Of a DNA stretch of 64,000 bases, positions 21,821-31,975 are shown piece after piece. Below the pieces are notes generated by a model. It ran no database searches. It had not been told where the DNA came from and saw nothing but the letters and a program-made list of their open reading frames with translations. The stretch covers positions 34,403,869 to 34,467,868 of the forward strand of contig CM069438.1 of the NCBI GenBank assembly GCA_035610365.1, written 5' to 3'. The stretch's first letter is position 1. Each line of letters starts with the position of its first letter. A program made the translations under genes and the position numbers. The stretch is from Aquatica leii. Taxonomy: Eukaryota > Arthropoda > Insecta > Coleoptera > Lampyridae.

Positions 21821-23014
21821 ATGGATCTAATCACGCTTTCTGAGCACGATTGGACCAACGTCGCAGCCGCCGCCGCCGCTACCACGTCGATAGAGTTTTT
21901 CCAGGACCAGGTGAGGACGCTCACCAAAGAAAACCGCCAGCTCCGCCACCAACTCACCGAGTTGACTAAGAAGCTGGACCGCTTTCTCGACGCCCTTCCG
22001 GTTCCCGACCCGAAGAAGAAGAAGCAGCCGTCGCCTGCGACTACTTCCCGCGGCGAGTCTCCAAACGTTCCGACGCCTAGCCTGGAACCATTGGAGATCC
22101 CGGCAAAGTCCAGGCGTACTGAACGTGCCGCCGCCGCCGTACCGACCGCCGAGCCTGCCGCCACGCCTTTCGCCGAGCCTGCCGCCACGCCTTTCGCCGT
22201 GCCTGCCGCCGAGCGCGCCGCTGCGCCTGCTGCTGCGTTGGAGAAGCCCATGGAAGAAGAGTGCACCGTCGCATCCAACAAGAGGAAGCGTCCCGCTGTC
22301 CTCGAGAAGCCGGAAGCCACGGCTGCCTCCGAGACGACGCGGAGGGCTAAGATCCCTCCGATAGTCCTTCACCATCAGAAAGACTACGGTTAGGCAATGA
22401 TTTACGTGATTTAAATGTAGAGGTTTCCAGGGCGAAGACAATCCGGAATGGCGTCGCCATTCACGTCGCCACCCCTGACAATTTCCGGACGGCTACGCAC
22501 GTCCCAGAAAAAGCCCGCCAGGAGTTCCACTCCTAGCAACTGAATGGGGACCAACCATTAAAGGCCGTCTTCAGAGGAATGCCGCACTACGACGCGTCGA
22601 TCGACGACGCCGCCGCCTACCTGAGTCGTCAAGGTATGGATGTTATCAAATAAAAAGAATGATTTCAGGACGTTCCAAGTGACCTACGCCGCTTCTTTTA
22701 GTCCAAGTTCGGAAGACTCCACAAGCGAAGGCAATTTTCGATATTACCCGTATCGGAGCCGTCGACGTCCGCGTGGGGACTTCCCATCCCAGACGCGACA
22801 TCGGGAGTGCTACCGGTGCCAGCGCTTCGGTCACTCTGCGAGAGGATGCCAAGGGACTCCAAACTGCGTAAAGTGCCTGGAGCGTAACTTTAGCTATGAT
22901 TGTCCAAAGAAGCGAGAAGACGGTCCGGCGACGTGCTGCAACTGCAGGAACGACTATCCCGCGAACTACAAAGGATGCCCTGCCCAACCTCGACAGCGAC
23001 AGGTAAGTACTTAG
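21821..23014 (+). pseudogene. Jockey-clade ORF1 (Gag-like)
   Basis: The ATG at 21821 opens a 190-residue frame: a helical start with EFFQDQVRTLTKENRQLR (coiled coil), then an Ala/Pro-rich low-complexity stretch (AEPAATPFAEPAATPFA repeats). After a stop and frame change near 22393 it continues with TIRNGVAIHVATPDNF and AVFRGMPHYDASIDD, the domain that precedes the knuckles in jockey ORF1. Then comes CYRCQRFGHSARGC, a good CX2C-x4-H-x4-C knuckle, followed by two degraded ones (CVKCLERNFSYDC and CCNCRNDYPANYKGC) whose histidines are replaced. ORF1 coats the element RNA. There are at least three disabling changes. Confidence 0.8.
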
Positions 23015-23241
23015 CGTACTAATCGTTCTGCTCCTGTTCTAGCCCCACGACCAGCCGCCAGGCCAGTAAACCCAGCCGTCTCGTTTGCCCAGGCAGCGAG
23101 ACCGGTTGAGCCCACCGCTCCTGCGCCAACCACCAACGCCGGAAAGACGAAGCCTCAGTGGTTCTTCCACACCGAGGTTACCAGGGAAGAGTCCGTCCTC
23201 ATCAGAGAGTACCTCGCCCAACTCCGTTCCCGCAACCAGTA

Positions 23242-25898
23242 ATGGCTGTAAGAAGAAAACCAAACTCTCTCCTCATTGCAATTTGGAACGCCAACGGTAT
23301 CCTTAATAACAATAAAAACTTGAATTTCAAGAATTTCTCTACCGCCGTAACATTGACGTCGATCTTGTTTCCGAAACTCATCTTTGGAACTGCGACAATC
23401 CAAACATTCCCAATTATTCGAGATATAATACTAACCGAACCACAGGTCACGAAAAAGGTACGGCCGTTTACGTAAAACGGTCAATCTCCCACCACTACAT
23501 TCCAACGCCACAAATTCAGAATCTTGAAGCAACTCAAATCGTCATTAACACGGCAGCCAACAGAGACATAGTTCTCTGCGCTGCCTATATCCCACCCCCC
23601 AAAGACGTCATTCTCGCAGATTTTGACGCGATTTTTAACGCCAGGACCCCCACAATTCTCGCAGGAGACCTTAACGCGAAACATCCAGACTGGCACAGCA
23701 AGAAATCGAACCGCAACGGTCGACTCCTGCAAGACCTTGCCAGCATCCGAAATTTCGTCGTAGATGGACCCTACAAACCCACCATCCACCCTCACAACGG
23801 ACTCCCTGACGTCATCGACATAGCCATTTTCAATAACATCAGGCTACTTCACGATTTAACTACCGTTTCCGACCTTAATTCCGACCCGTACTCTTACAAC
23901 TCGGTGATCAATCAGAAAACGATAACCTTCAGTTCGAAACGAACATCACCATGTGTCCAACTTTCCAATTCGAGGCCAGTAAACTTTTCACTCAAGTCTC
24001 GGTCATAAATAACATCGCCCAACTTCAAATCGCGGTTGCCAGTTTTACAAATCTTGTCAAAAAATGCAATTCAAAAGCTACAAAAACTATCACAGAAATG
24101 AAGTCCGATCCCCTTCAACTCCCAATTCAAATTCGTAACTTGATCACCAAGAAAAACCGCCTTAGACGCAGATGGCACCGCACTCGTCATCCAAACGATA
24201 AAAGAGCTCTTAACGCAGCTCAAAACAATATTCGAACCCAGATCGAACAACATCGAAATCTCCTTTTCAACGACAAACTTCAATCGCTAAATTCACAAGA
24301 CCTAAGCGTCTGGCAAATGACTAAAATTCTTAAAAACAGGAATAATCCTCCCATGGACCATTCACGGTCCACGAGGTCTGGTCTTCACCGATCTAGACAA
24401 AGCCGAAGCTTTCGCTGACACGCTCGAACTCCAATTCAGAGCAAACCATCCAGGTCGCACAAACGCCATCCACCGCGAAGTCAGAAGCATCCTGACAGCA
24501 AATTCAAACAAGCCCATCAGGCACACTTCCCCCAAAGAAATCGAATCCGAAATCAAAAATCTTAAACCGCGCAAAACTCCCGGGAACGACGGCATTCCCA
24601 ACAAAGCAATCAAACTTCTTCCCAAAAAAGGTATAGCCACCTTAACCGCGATTTCCAACGCTTGCCCAAAACTCCGTCACTTCCACATCAGTGGAAAACC
24701 GCGGACGTCATAGTCATTCCCAAACCCGGAAAAGATCACGTCATACCGCAAAACTACCGTCCAACTAGCTTACTTCCGACTCTTGGAAAGAATAATCCTA
24801 ACCCGATTACAGGAACAAGTCGACATTAATCAAATTATTCCACAAGAAAAGTTTGGTTTCCGTAAAAAACATTCAACGGTTCACCAAGCCCTCCGCGTCG
24901 TTGAGCAGATCACCGACGGTTTCAACCACCGCGACGTCACCGGCGGTGTTTTTCTCGACATCGAGAAGGCGTTCGACAAGGTCTGGCATCGCAAACTGCT
25001 CTAGAAGATGCACCGTCTAGGCATCGACAATCCCATGGTACAACTCGTCGGCTCCTTCCTCAATCGACGCTCGTTTGCGATCAAACTTTGCACCGCCAAA
25101 TCCTCTCCACATCACATAGAAGCCGGCGTTCCTCAAAGATTTACGCTATCCCCACTTCTATACCACATCTTCACCGCAGACATTCCAAAAATCGATAGAC
25201 TCACCTACACTTTTTACGCCGACGACACCGCCATTTTGGCAACATCCCGCTCGTCCGCTCAAGCCGAGAGAAATCTTCAAATGGCTCTCACCTCGCTCGA
25301 CAACTGGTACGACGACTGGCGAATAAAAGTCAATCCGACGAAAAGCGCCGCCGTTCTCTTCAATCGAAGAAACATCGAGCCCGTAAGCCGCCTCCACATC
25401 AAAGGCAACGACGTCCTCTGGGTGGACGAGACCAAATATCTCGGCCTCACTCTAGACAAGAAATTGTTATGGAAATCCCACATAACCCAGAAGCTCGCCT
25501 CTTCGAATGGCCTACTAGTCAAGTTATATCCGATGTTGTGCCGCAACAGCCGCCTCAGCATCGACAACAAATTACTCATCTACAAGACGATTATCCGCTC
25601 TGCCACGACGTACGCAGCACAGGTATGGTTTTACGCTGCCAAAGCTCACACCACCAGGATCCAAATCTTCCAAAACAAGATCTTCAGAATGATTGCTGAC
25701 GCCCCCTGATTCTTCCGAAGAGACCGGCTCTATCAGGAACTCGCCATCCCGAAGATCGCAGATTTTGTCTGCCAATCCGCAGCTGCGCTCCATGCAGAAC
25801 TCGCGGTCCACCCTGATCCCTTCATCCGACGGCTTTGGGACTACGACAGTGATGACATGCCTAGACACAAGCGGCCTAAGTATGTCATCCTAGATTAA
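23242..25898 (+). pseudogene. Jockey-clade ORF2: endonuclease and reverse transcriptase
   Basis: The N-terminal endonuclease starts LLIAIWNANGI (about 23272), then SETHL-type text in a shifted frame, and TILAGDLNAKHPDW at 23645-23690 with the catalytic Asp-Asn. The linker includes PRKTPGNDGIPNKAI. The RT begins about 24690 and shows QEKFGFRKKHSTVHQ, GGVFLDIEKAFDKVWH (motif A), AGVPQRFTLSPLLY (B, with Arg in place of the usual Gly) and FYADDTAILA (C). The thumb has TKYLGLTLDKKLLW. It ends RHKRPKYVILD at 25898. Stops fall inside the RT at about 25003 and 25707, and several frameshifts occur before 24780. The enzyme normally performs target-primed reverse transcription. Confidence 0.85.
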
Positions 25899-26073
25899 GC
25901 TTAGAATGAAATGTACAACCCAACGAAAAAGTTTGAAACCAAAGAGGCAACGCGGAGGTGGAAAACCGATCCAAAGAAGCTATTTAAGCAAATTATGTTA
26001 TCACTTATGACTAAGCTATATAAATTGTAAAATTGTAGTAGCAAATAAACATGTACGAAAACTGAAAACTGAA
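25899..26073 (+). other. Jockey 3' UTR and tail
   Basis: The 175 bases after the ORF2 stop closely match 51746-51923 in the second copy. Both contain AATAAACATGTA shortly before the end and terminate in CTGAAAACTGAA-like units rather than a plain poly(A). Confidence 0.7.
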
Positions 26074-26215
26074 CTTCATTAGCGATCATGGTTTCGAACT
26101 ATCCCCACTTTGGTTCTCGGTTATTAGTCATTTATTAAAAACACGCACCCTAGCAACCGTACCCCAATCAGGATCGAGTTTAACTATCCGAGACGATCCT
26201 TTTCCTTTAAATACG

Positions 26216-26560
26216 GAGACTATTTCTTCTTAAGTCACTTCTACGGAGTTTAGAATCTGGCTTGGTTCACAAGTTGATTACCTAACTCGGTAGTGGTTCT
26301 TTGTTAGAATTTCGTTTGCTTTTTCAAGTTATCGTTTTCTTTCTTACCTTTTCAGAGTTTAGATTATGGCTTGTTTCACAAGTGGATAACCTAACTTTTG
26401 AGAAGTTTTTAGTTAGATTTCGATTGCTTGTTTGAGTTTTGCGATTTATCTTACGCCCTGATGAAGCCCTTTACGAAAGTAGGCGAAACGTTGGCAGCTT
26501 CGGTTGCAACAACAATGACACGGTCCAAACCCGGAAGACATTCTAATGTTAGTATAGATT
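26216..26560 (+). repeat. Penelope-type terminal repeat with internal duplications
   Basis: Two related blocks of about 110 bp (from about 26249 and 26356) share GAGTTTAGA, a GGCTTG-TTCACAAGT segment and GATAACCTAACT-like text. They are followed by CCCTGATGAAGCCC...GGCGAAACGTTGG. A diverged relative is at 52588-52990, also downstream of a jockey copy. The GATGAAG...CGAAACGT wording is the form often seen at Penelope-like element ends. Confidence 0.45.
26457..26510 (+). ncRNA. Hammerhead-ribozyme-like motif (candidate)
   Basis: The core CTGATGA (26458-26464) is followed by a possible stem II GCC/GGC around a CTTTACGAAAGTA loop, then GAAA, then GTTG which can pair with CAAC at about 26506-26509. 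Hammerhead ribozymes are known in the terminal repeats of Penelope-like elements. The cleavage-side bases after stem III do not fit UH cleanly, so this copy may be dead. Confidence 0.35.
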
Positions 26561-28326
26561 CTGGTCGTGGAAGCCTTCGCTATTACGTTATATTCTTCTT
26601 TTCTAACTCGCATAAAATTGTATTATGTGTGTCTCACTATTGACTACAATAATTATATCATTTACGATTCGGCTTTAATATTATGCACACGGGCACACGC
26701 AAATGTGAGCTTCCGGTAAATTCGGGTTCTCAATTCTCAATTTAAACGCATGAAATTCAAACTCTGATTATTTGATTTAAGTGCGAATTTTCAGTAATTT
26801 TAAAGTAAATAAAATACCTTCCCTATTCATTTTTCTGGAGGGGCATTGACCAAATGACTTAACAGAAAAGCCTTCTTTTGTTAATAATTTTAATTGTAAC
26901 AATCGTTTTACAATAATGTGCGTAAATAGTAAATTCTTTATAAAAAATATAACTAATAAGTTGTTGATAATTTCAAATTTTTTTACACAACTCTTGATGT
27001 GCTTGTATTTACATAGTAATTTTCCAATAAAAATAACTCGAGTACCAATACAAACCCCAAAAAAAATGCAAATTAAACTTCAATATTTACTTTGCAAAAA
27101 TTAAAAAAGGGTAAAAGTTTTTACAAAGCTAATGGTCAGTGGAAAATTATACACAACACATTTACGCAAATAATACTTTATAAAGTGGCGCTTTTGTTAA
27201 ATTTCCTTTTGAATAAATAACCATTAATCACGATTTTAGTTACGACAAAGCTTGATATTTAACAGCTAATCTAAAACGTATCTTGTTTTACAATTAGTTT
27301 AACCGTTACAAGTTAAATAATATTCGTATTTAATGCGGAAATTTCATACTTAAGCTTAAATAAGGATCTCGGCATTAAAAGCTCACATTCAATAAGATTT
27401 ACAGTTTTGCGCTTTAATTAATAATCGTATACGGATTATTGTTTAAGCGCATTTCTAATTTATAGAAAAACGTTGCTAAATAGCGATGGCGTTTATGAAG
27501 CTTAAATTGTATTGCACAAATCTCGACGTAAGTCCAAAATGATTGCAATTTTATAAAAGCCCAAGCAAACTTTTCGAACGAGTTTATTTATATATTTTTT
27601 TCTAAATAAAAGCACCGATGCGAAGAGTTTTTTTCAATTAAAATCGGCTTTAAAAATGCAACATTTTCGGTTGAAAGGGTTTGCTCGACTTCTGCAAAAG
27701 GACCGAACAGCAAAGTTGTTACAAAGCTAATGAGCAGGTATACATATATACGTCAGAAAAGCTTTGCTTACAAGAAAGTTAATACTGAAAGAGGAAACGC
27801 AGACAAAGAACCTTCAAATAGTTTTACGTATATGAGATGTTACGTAATATACTTAAAAGGATATTTATTTATTTTTCTTTCGAAATGAAAAGATGTTTGG
27901 CTTTTGATGTGTCTGATATTATTATTAAGTTACTTAGTTTGCAAACTGAACCATTACGTATGCACGTTTATGCGTATCGTGATTCCACTTGTCCCTTAAC
28001 GAGGTGCAATTAAAAAATAATTGCACAAAAATATGCAAACGCGACATAAATGTTAATGTTTTTTTTTATAGTTGTTTGGTGAAAGTTCAGCAAATCTGCT
28101 GTATAATTTTTCAAACCTAAGTTCATAGAGAATGCAGAACCATTTTTTTTAAATAAAACTCACTAACTGTTTAAAAAGTAAAAAAACAATAAAATTAAAA
28201 TTAAAAAAAAATAAAGAACATTGATCGTTTTGTCTGTTAAATTAATTGGAATGGCTGTTTGATGTAGAATATTTTACTCTGACTTCAAATTTGCATACCA
28301 TTTTTTTGTAACAGGTAAGTAATAGT
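26561..28326. other. AT-rich sequence without recognisable gene
   Basis: Long non-coding stretch rich in A/T runs. Short open frames (for example 26916-27104 +) show no motif and have the composition of random AT-rich DNA. Confidence 0.5.
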
Positions 28327-28365
28327 CATGGTTAAAATATTATGATGAAATCGCTCACCGTGTTC
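28327..28365 (-). pseudogene. Short repeat-associated ORF scrap (EHGERFHHN)
   Basis: The minus strand reads EHGERFHHNILTM. I recall this wording (HGERFHQDI) from an uncharacterised open frame found in many copies in arthropod genomes, but the scrap is only 13 residues and flanking frames are closed. The call is weak. Confidence 0.2.
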
Positions 28366-28411
28366 ACAGCGCTAAATTTTTTAGGGTCCATTGGAAATCA
28401 AAAAAATATAT

Positions 28412-28867
28412 TGTTGCGTATTTACTTATTATTAACTAATTTATTTATAACGACTAAAAATTATGTTTACTTATTCTAGAAATATGTACACTTTTAAATT
28501 AACCGAACTAAAAATCTAATAATATTTAATAAAAACACTTACACTATAATTTATATTACTTACAAGAAGATAAGATAACGTCCTCGGATAGCCTCACACT
28601 TGTTTACACTGAAAATCACGTACACGATTATTCTCGGTATATTTATGTAGACACACGCGTGCTAACGATTTATTTCCACTTGATAATCTTCTTAACACTG
28701 CTGCATTCACATTCCAGCAATAACTGACCTACGATCTGTCTCGTCGGTATATATACACATACGGAAATCTTTCTGGAGCGTTCCCTATTTTTTGGTATAT
28801 CTTCTAGAAGATGCATAACAGCTTCTAGAAGGCTCTTGCATTTGCAAATAATTTCTCGAACGTTTCA
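28412..28867 (-). repeat. LTR, TGTTGCG family (456 bp)
   Basis: The plus-strand view begins TGTTGCGTATTT and ends CGAACGTTTCA; the right end is fixed by comparison with the solo LTR at 54822. It is flanked by ATAT at 28408-28411 and 28868-28871. It contains a self-complementary TCTTCTAGAAGA at about 28800. Confidence 0.8.
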
Positions 28868-30316
28868 ATATTTTACTTTGACTTGTCTGTGGGTAGGTAT
28901 TTCGACGCCCATCGCTGTTCGAAGTCGTGCTGTTACTGGTGATGTCTTCTCGTTTTCCAATAAGATGTCAGGACGAATGATGGTCTTCGTCGCTCCCGTG
29001 TCAACCAGTAACTGGACGCTTCTCCCATTGATCTTGCCATCGAGATAAATGCTATGAAATTGCTCCCTAGGCGATGCCATTTGGATTGTAATCTCCAGAG
29101 TCTGACTAGATGAGATTACTTTTTGTCTCTTTTGCTCGCCTCGTTCCAAATTATCGAGCGCTCTTCTTGTCCTCTTCTTAGGTTTAGTACGATGCCGTCG
29201 TACATGGCCTATTTCATCGCAGTTCAAAGCTGTCACTCCTCTTTCCCAAAGTATTCGTCGCGCTATCTCCTCGATGCTTTCCAGTGTCTGCGCGGGTACT
29301 TCTGTAGCACAGCAGAGTCTATGACCATCTCGTTGCGATGCTTATTTTGCTGCTTCAAAGCTTGCTGCTTCGAGCTAACCGGAGAGTTTGCTGCGTTTCG
29401 TTGTCTCGGAGGCCGTCTACAAACGTTTGAATCGCCAACTGCTCCAAGAAAGTATCTGGTGCTGTAGGATACGCAAGCCGTGTTAATCTGGCGATGTCAG
29501 CCTCAAACTCTTGAAGACTTTCGGCAGCTTTCTGAACCCGGCTTTTAATTTGAGCCTGGTATACTTGTTGAAGATGAGCATCTCCATATCTCATTTCTAA
29601 GCGTGAAATTAAAAGTTCGTAATTTTCTTATAGGTGGTCAGGAACAGTTTGTAAAATTCCAAGCGCTTCCTCACGTAAGGACACTATTAAGAACGTCGCT
29701 TTCTGCTTGTTGCTTCAACCGTTAGCTGTAGCTGCGGCTTCAAACTGCTTGTAGTAGATTGACCATGGAACTTTACCATCAAAATTTGGTGAAAGAACTT
29801 TAAACTTGTGTGTGGTTTCTTCCCGATGGTCCACTATTAAATCTTCGTGACGCCTCCTTCACCGTGACAATTCTTTTGCGCCATTCTTTCTTCAAGCAGT
29901 TGTATTCTTTCTCTCAATTTTTTCTCTAGCTTGTCTTCTATGGTTCTTGATTTTTTATTTAATTTCTGTTCTAATTCTAATTTGATTTGTACTTCTTCTA
30001 TTTCTTCTTTTAAGTCTAACATATCTGCTTAGGTTTCTTCTTGAACAACTTTAATTTGATTTTCTATGCTCGTTCGTATTTCTTCTTTTAAACTTCTAAA
30101 ATTTTCCAATAACTTTTCTTCTATTTTTCTAGAATTTTCTTCCATTTTCTGAGAATGTTCGGAGAGTTTTTCTTCCATTTTTCTTGAATATTCTTCAATT
30201 TTCTGTGAATTTTCGCCCATTTTTCTATTATTTTCTTTCATATTTTTATTCATCGATTCGAGAATTTCAAATATTTTTGAATCCATTTTAACTGTTTGCA
30301 AACGCGTCACCGGCAT
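28865..30316 (-). pseudogene. Gag-protease of the TGTTGCG-family element
   Basis: In order on the minus strand: an N-terminal coiled coil (30316-30029) with heptad-like repeats (KMEENSRKIEEKL and variants); a second Glu/Lys-rich helix (30022-29837); the capsid with KVPWSIYYKQFEAAA, FLIVSLREEALGILQ, YELLISRLEMRYGDAHL and ESLQEFEADIARLTRL (29790-29360); a damaged knuckle (NCDEIGHV); and a protease with the active site LLVDTGATKTIIRPD at about 29000. Stops occur near 30030, 29730 and 29630, and frameshifts near 29360 and 29830. The frame stops exactly at the LTR edge, in the middle of the protease. The coiled-coil N-terminus is long for a gypsy gag. Confidence 0.75.
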
Positions 30317-30652
30317 AAATTTAAATATAACACGAATATAAAGTTTAAATACACTACTTTTTAAAATGCAGTTTTTGTATAAGACAAAATTTTAATAACT
30401 ATCCACTTCTTGATATTAAACCACTAGTGTACGGAAACAAATTAATTAATATCGCGATCACGCACTTGTGGAAAGAAAAAGTTTAATAAACACTATATTA
30501 ACGAATTGAACTATGATTACACTTATAAATAAACACGCGTATCTCGAATTTAAGAGTTATTTTCGCAATCAATGTTTTTATTACGGGAGCGATATTAGAT
30601 TACTTAATGGTATTTACACTAATAAAAATCGCAAACCCGACACCGACACCAC
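30317..30652 (-). other. Leader and candidate primer binding site
   Basis: Untranslated leader between LTR and gag. Next to the LTR the minus strand reads GTGGTGTCGGTGTCGGG, the position of a tRNA primer site, although I cannot name the tRNA. Confidence 0.5.
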
Positions 30653-31036
30653 TGTTGCGTATTTATTTATTATTAACTAATTTATTTATAACGACTAAAA
30701 ATTATGTTTACTTATTCTAGAAATATGTACACTTTTAAATTAACCGAACTAATAAAATCTAATAATATTTAATAAAAACACTTACACAATAATTTATATC
30801 ACTTACAAGAAGATAAGATAACGTCCTCGGATAGCCTCACACTTGTTTACACTGAAAATCACGTACACGATTATTCTCGGTATATTTATGTAGACACACG
30901 CGTGCTAACGATTTATTTTCACATGATAATCTTCTTAAAACTGCTGCATTCACATTCCAGCAATAACTGGTCTACGATCTGTCTCGTCGGTATATATACA
31001 CATACGGAAATATCTTCTAGAAGATGCATAACAGCA
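30653..31036 (-). repeat. 5' LTR of TGTTGCG element, truncated
   Basis: Matches 28412-28820 closely over most of its length, with small indels (for example an extra TAA near 30750). It lacks the outer end CGAACGTTTCA and stops at ATAACAGCAG. Confidence 0.8.
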
Positions 31037-31546
31037 GTCTCCATAATTATTAAATTTGTAATTGATAAGGAATTCAATTACCGCTTTTTAGTTTTTTCAA
31101 CTTTCTTCAAAGTAGTCTTTTATAAGTTCCGACAAATATACCTTCATTAAATTTGGCTAGAGAACTTGTTCTTTAAGTACAAGAAACTTAGATCAGTTTC
31201 CAAAAAAAATTTTATTTGTGACTTATTTCAATCTCTAAAAACGTAGTAGTAACGACGACGTAAAATTTAATAAAATACGAAACGTTAAACTTTATTACTA
31301 AAGACACGTAACAAGAGAAATCTATAAACAACTTTTATTTCTAATGATCATGACGCTCTCTTCACTTAATCAAAAATAATTGAACATTGATACAAGAAGA
31401 AGAAGAAGAAATGCATTAAAAGTTTTGTTTCCGTCGACGACAAGAAATAATTATAATTCATTATTCAAGGAGTTGTCAAATCTTTAATCTAAACGCAAAC
31501 AAATTTGCTTGGTTCAGTGACAAACTAAAATCACAAACTAGATAAT
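31037..31546. other. Non-coding, nothing recognised
   Basis: AT-rich linker with a GAAGAAGAAGAAG microsatellite at about 31395. It has no coding signal. Confidence 0.4.
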
Positions 31547-31975
31547 TGAGTTTAGACTGATTGGTTTGATCTTGCAATTTTTGGCAAACGAGACACTTTA
31601 AGTTTGTGGACATATGAATGCAAGACAATAAACTTTGTGCCGCAACTACCATAGCACAAGCAATTGTTTTTAGTGGGAACAAAAAGCTCTGACCAATAGC
31701 GTTTAGGCACGGAGAATACTCAGTACAAACGAAGAACACCATGGATTATTTAGGGGACATGCTAGATAAACACCTATTTTTCAGGGTTCATATTGTATTG
31801 TGCAAAAAACGAACAGTAAAGAAACGGCGCTACATAAACGTCTGTTAAATGTTGATGGCCTAAAACAGTACACAAAAAGGATTATGATGTAGACAATACA
31901 ATCATCTATATTATACTGAACGCCAATCTGGTACCCGATGCTAAAGGTGGTTAGATATAATAATATACTTGATAA
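31547..31975 (+). pseudogene. Jockey-group RT C-terminus (unit 1 of tandem block)
   Basis: Shifting plus frames read AQAIVFSGNKKL, IAFRHGEYSVQTKN, MDYLGDMLDKHLFFRVHI and then ILY...PIWYPMLKVV. The YLGxxLDKxLxFxxHI block and the PIWYP block are the thumb-to-C-terminal motifs of jockey-type reverse transcriptases. A close relative is at 36335-36745. The conserved YADD core is not attached. This is the first component of a composite block that recurs downstream. Confidence 0.6.

Larger units (their letters stand above)
16505..26073 (+). mobile_element. Jockey-clade non-LTR retrotransposon, split by a gypsy element
   Basis: ORF1 (21821-23014), an endonuclease/RT ORF2 (23242-25898) and a 3' UTR ending in short CTGAAA-like units lie in order on the plus strand. 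A gypsy element with target duplication TCCA occupies 16575-21544. Sequence just left of it (GACTGCCAGCACTCG at about 16504) may therefore be the start of the jockey 5' UTR, which resumes at 21549. The left end is an estimate. A 5'-truncated relative is at 48949-51923. All ORFs carry stops or frameshifts. Confidence 0.75.
28412..31036 (-). mobile_element. Pol-less gypsy-like LTR element (LTR family TGTTGCG)
   Basis: Two same-orientation LTRs (28412-28867 and 30653-31036) flank a gag-protease region on the minus strand, with nothing of RT, RNase H or integrase. The LTRs are clearly homologous. The right one lacks its outer 50 bp or so and a 30-bp internal block. An inverted solo relative lies at 54822-55265. 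ATAT flanks the left LTR on both sides, so that LTR could alternatively be a later insertion into the protease frame. Confidence 0.75.

Noticed and set aside
21748-22441. Gly/Arg-rich minus-strand frames
   Set aside because: They are shadows of the Ala/Pro-rich jockey ORF1 on the plus strand.
28865-30316. Treating the gag-protease element as an endogenous retrovirus
   Set aside because: No env, RT or integrase is present and the protein order fits a Ty3/gypsy element.
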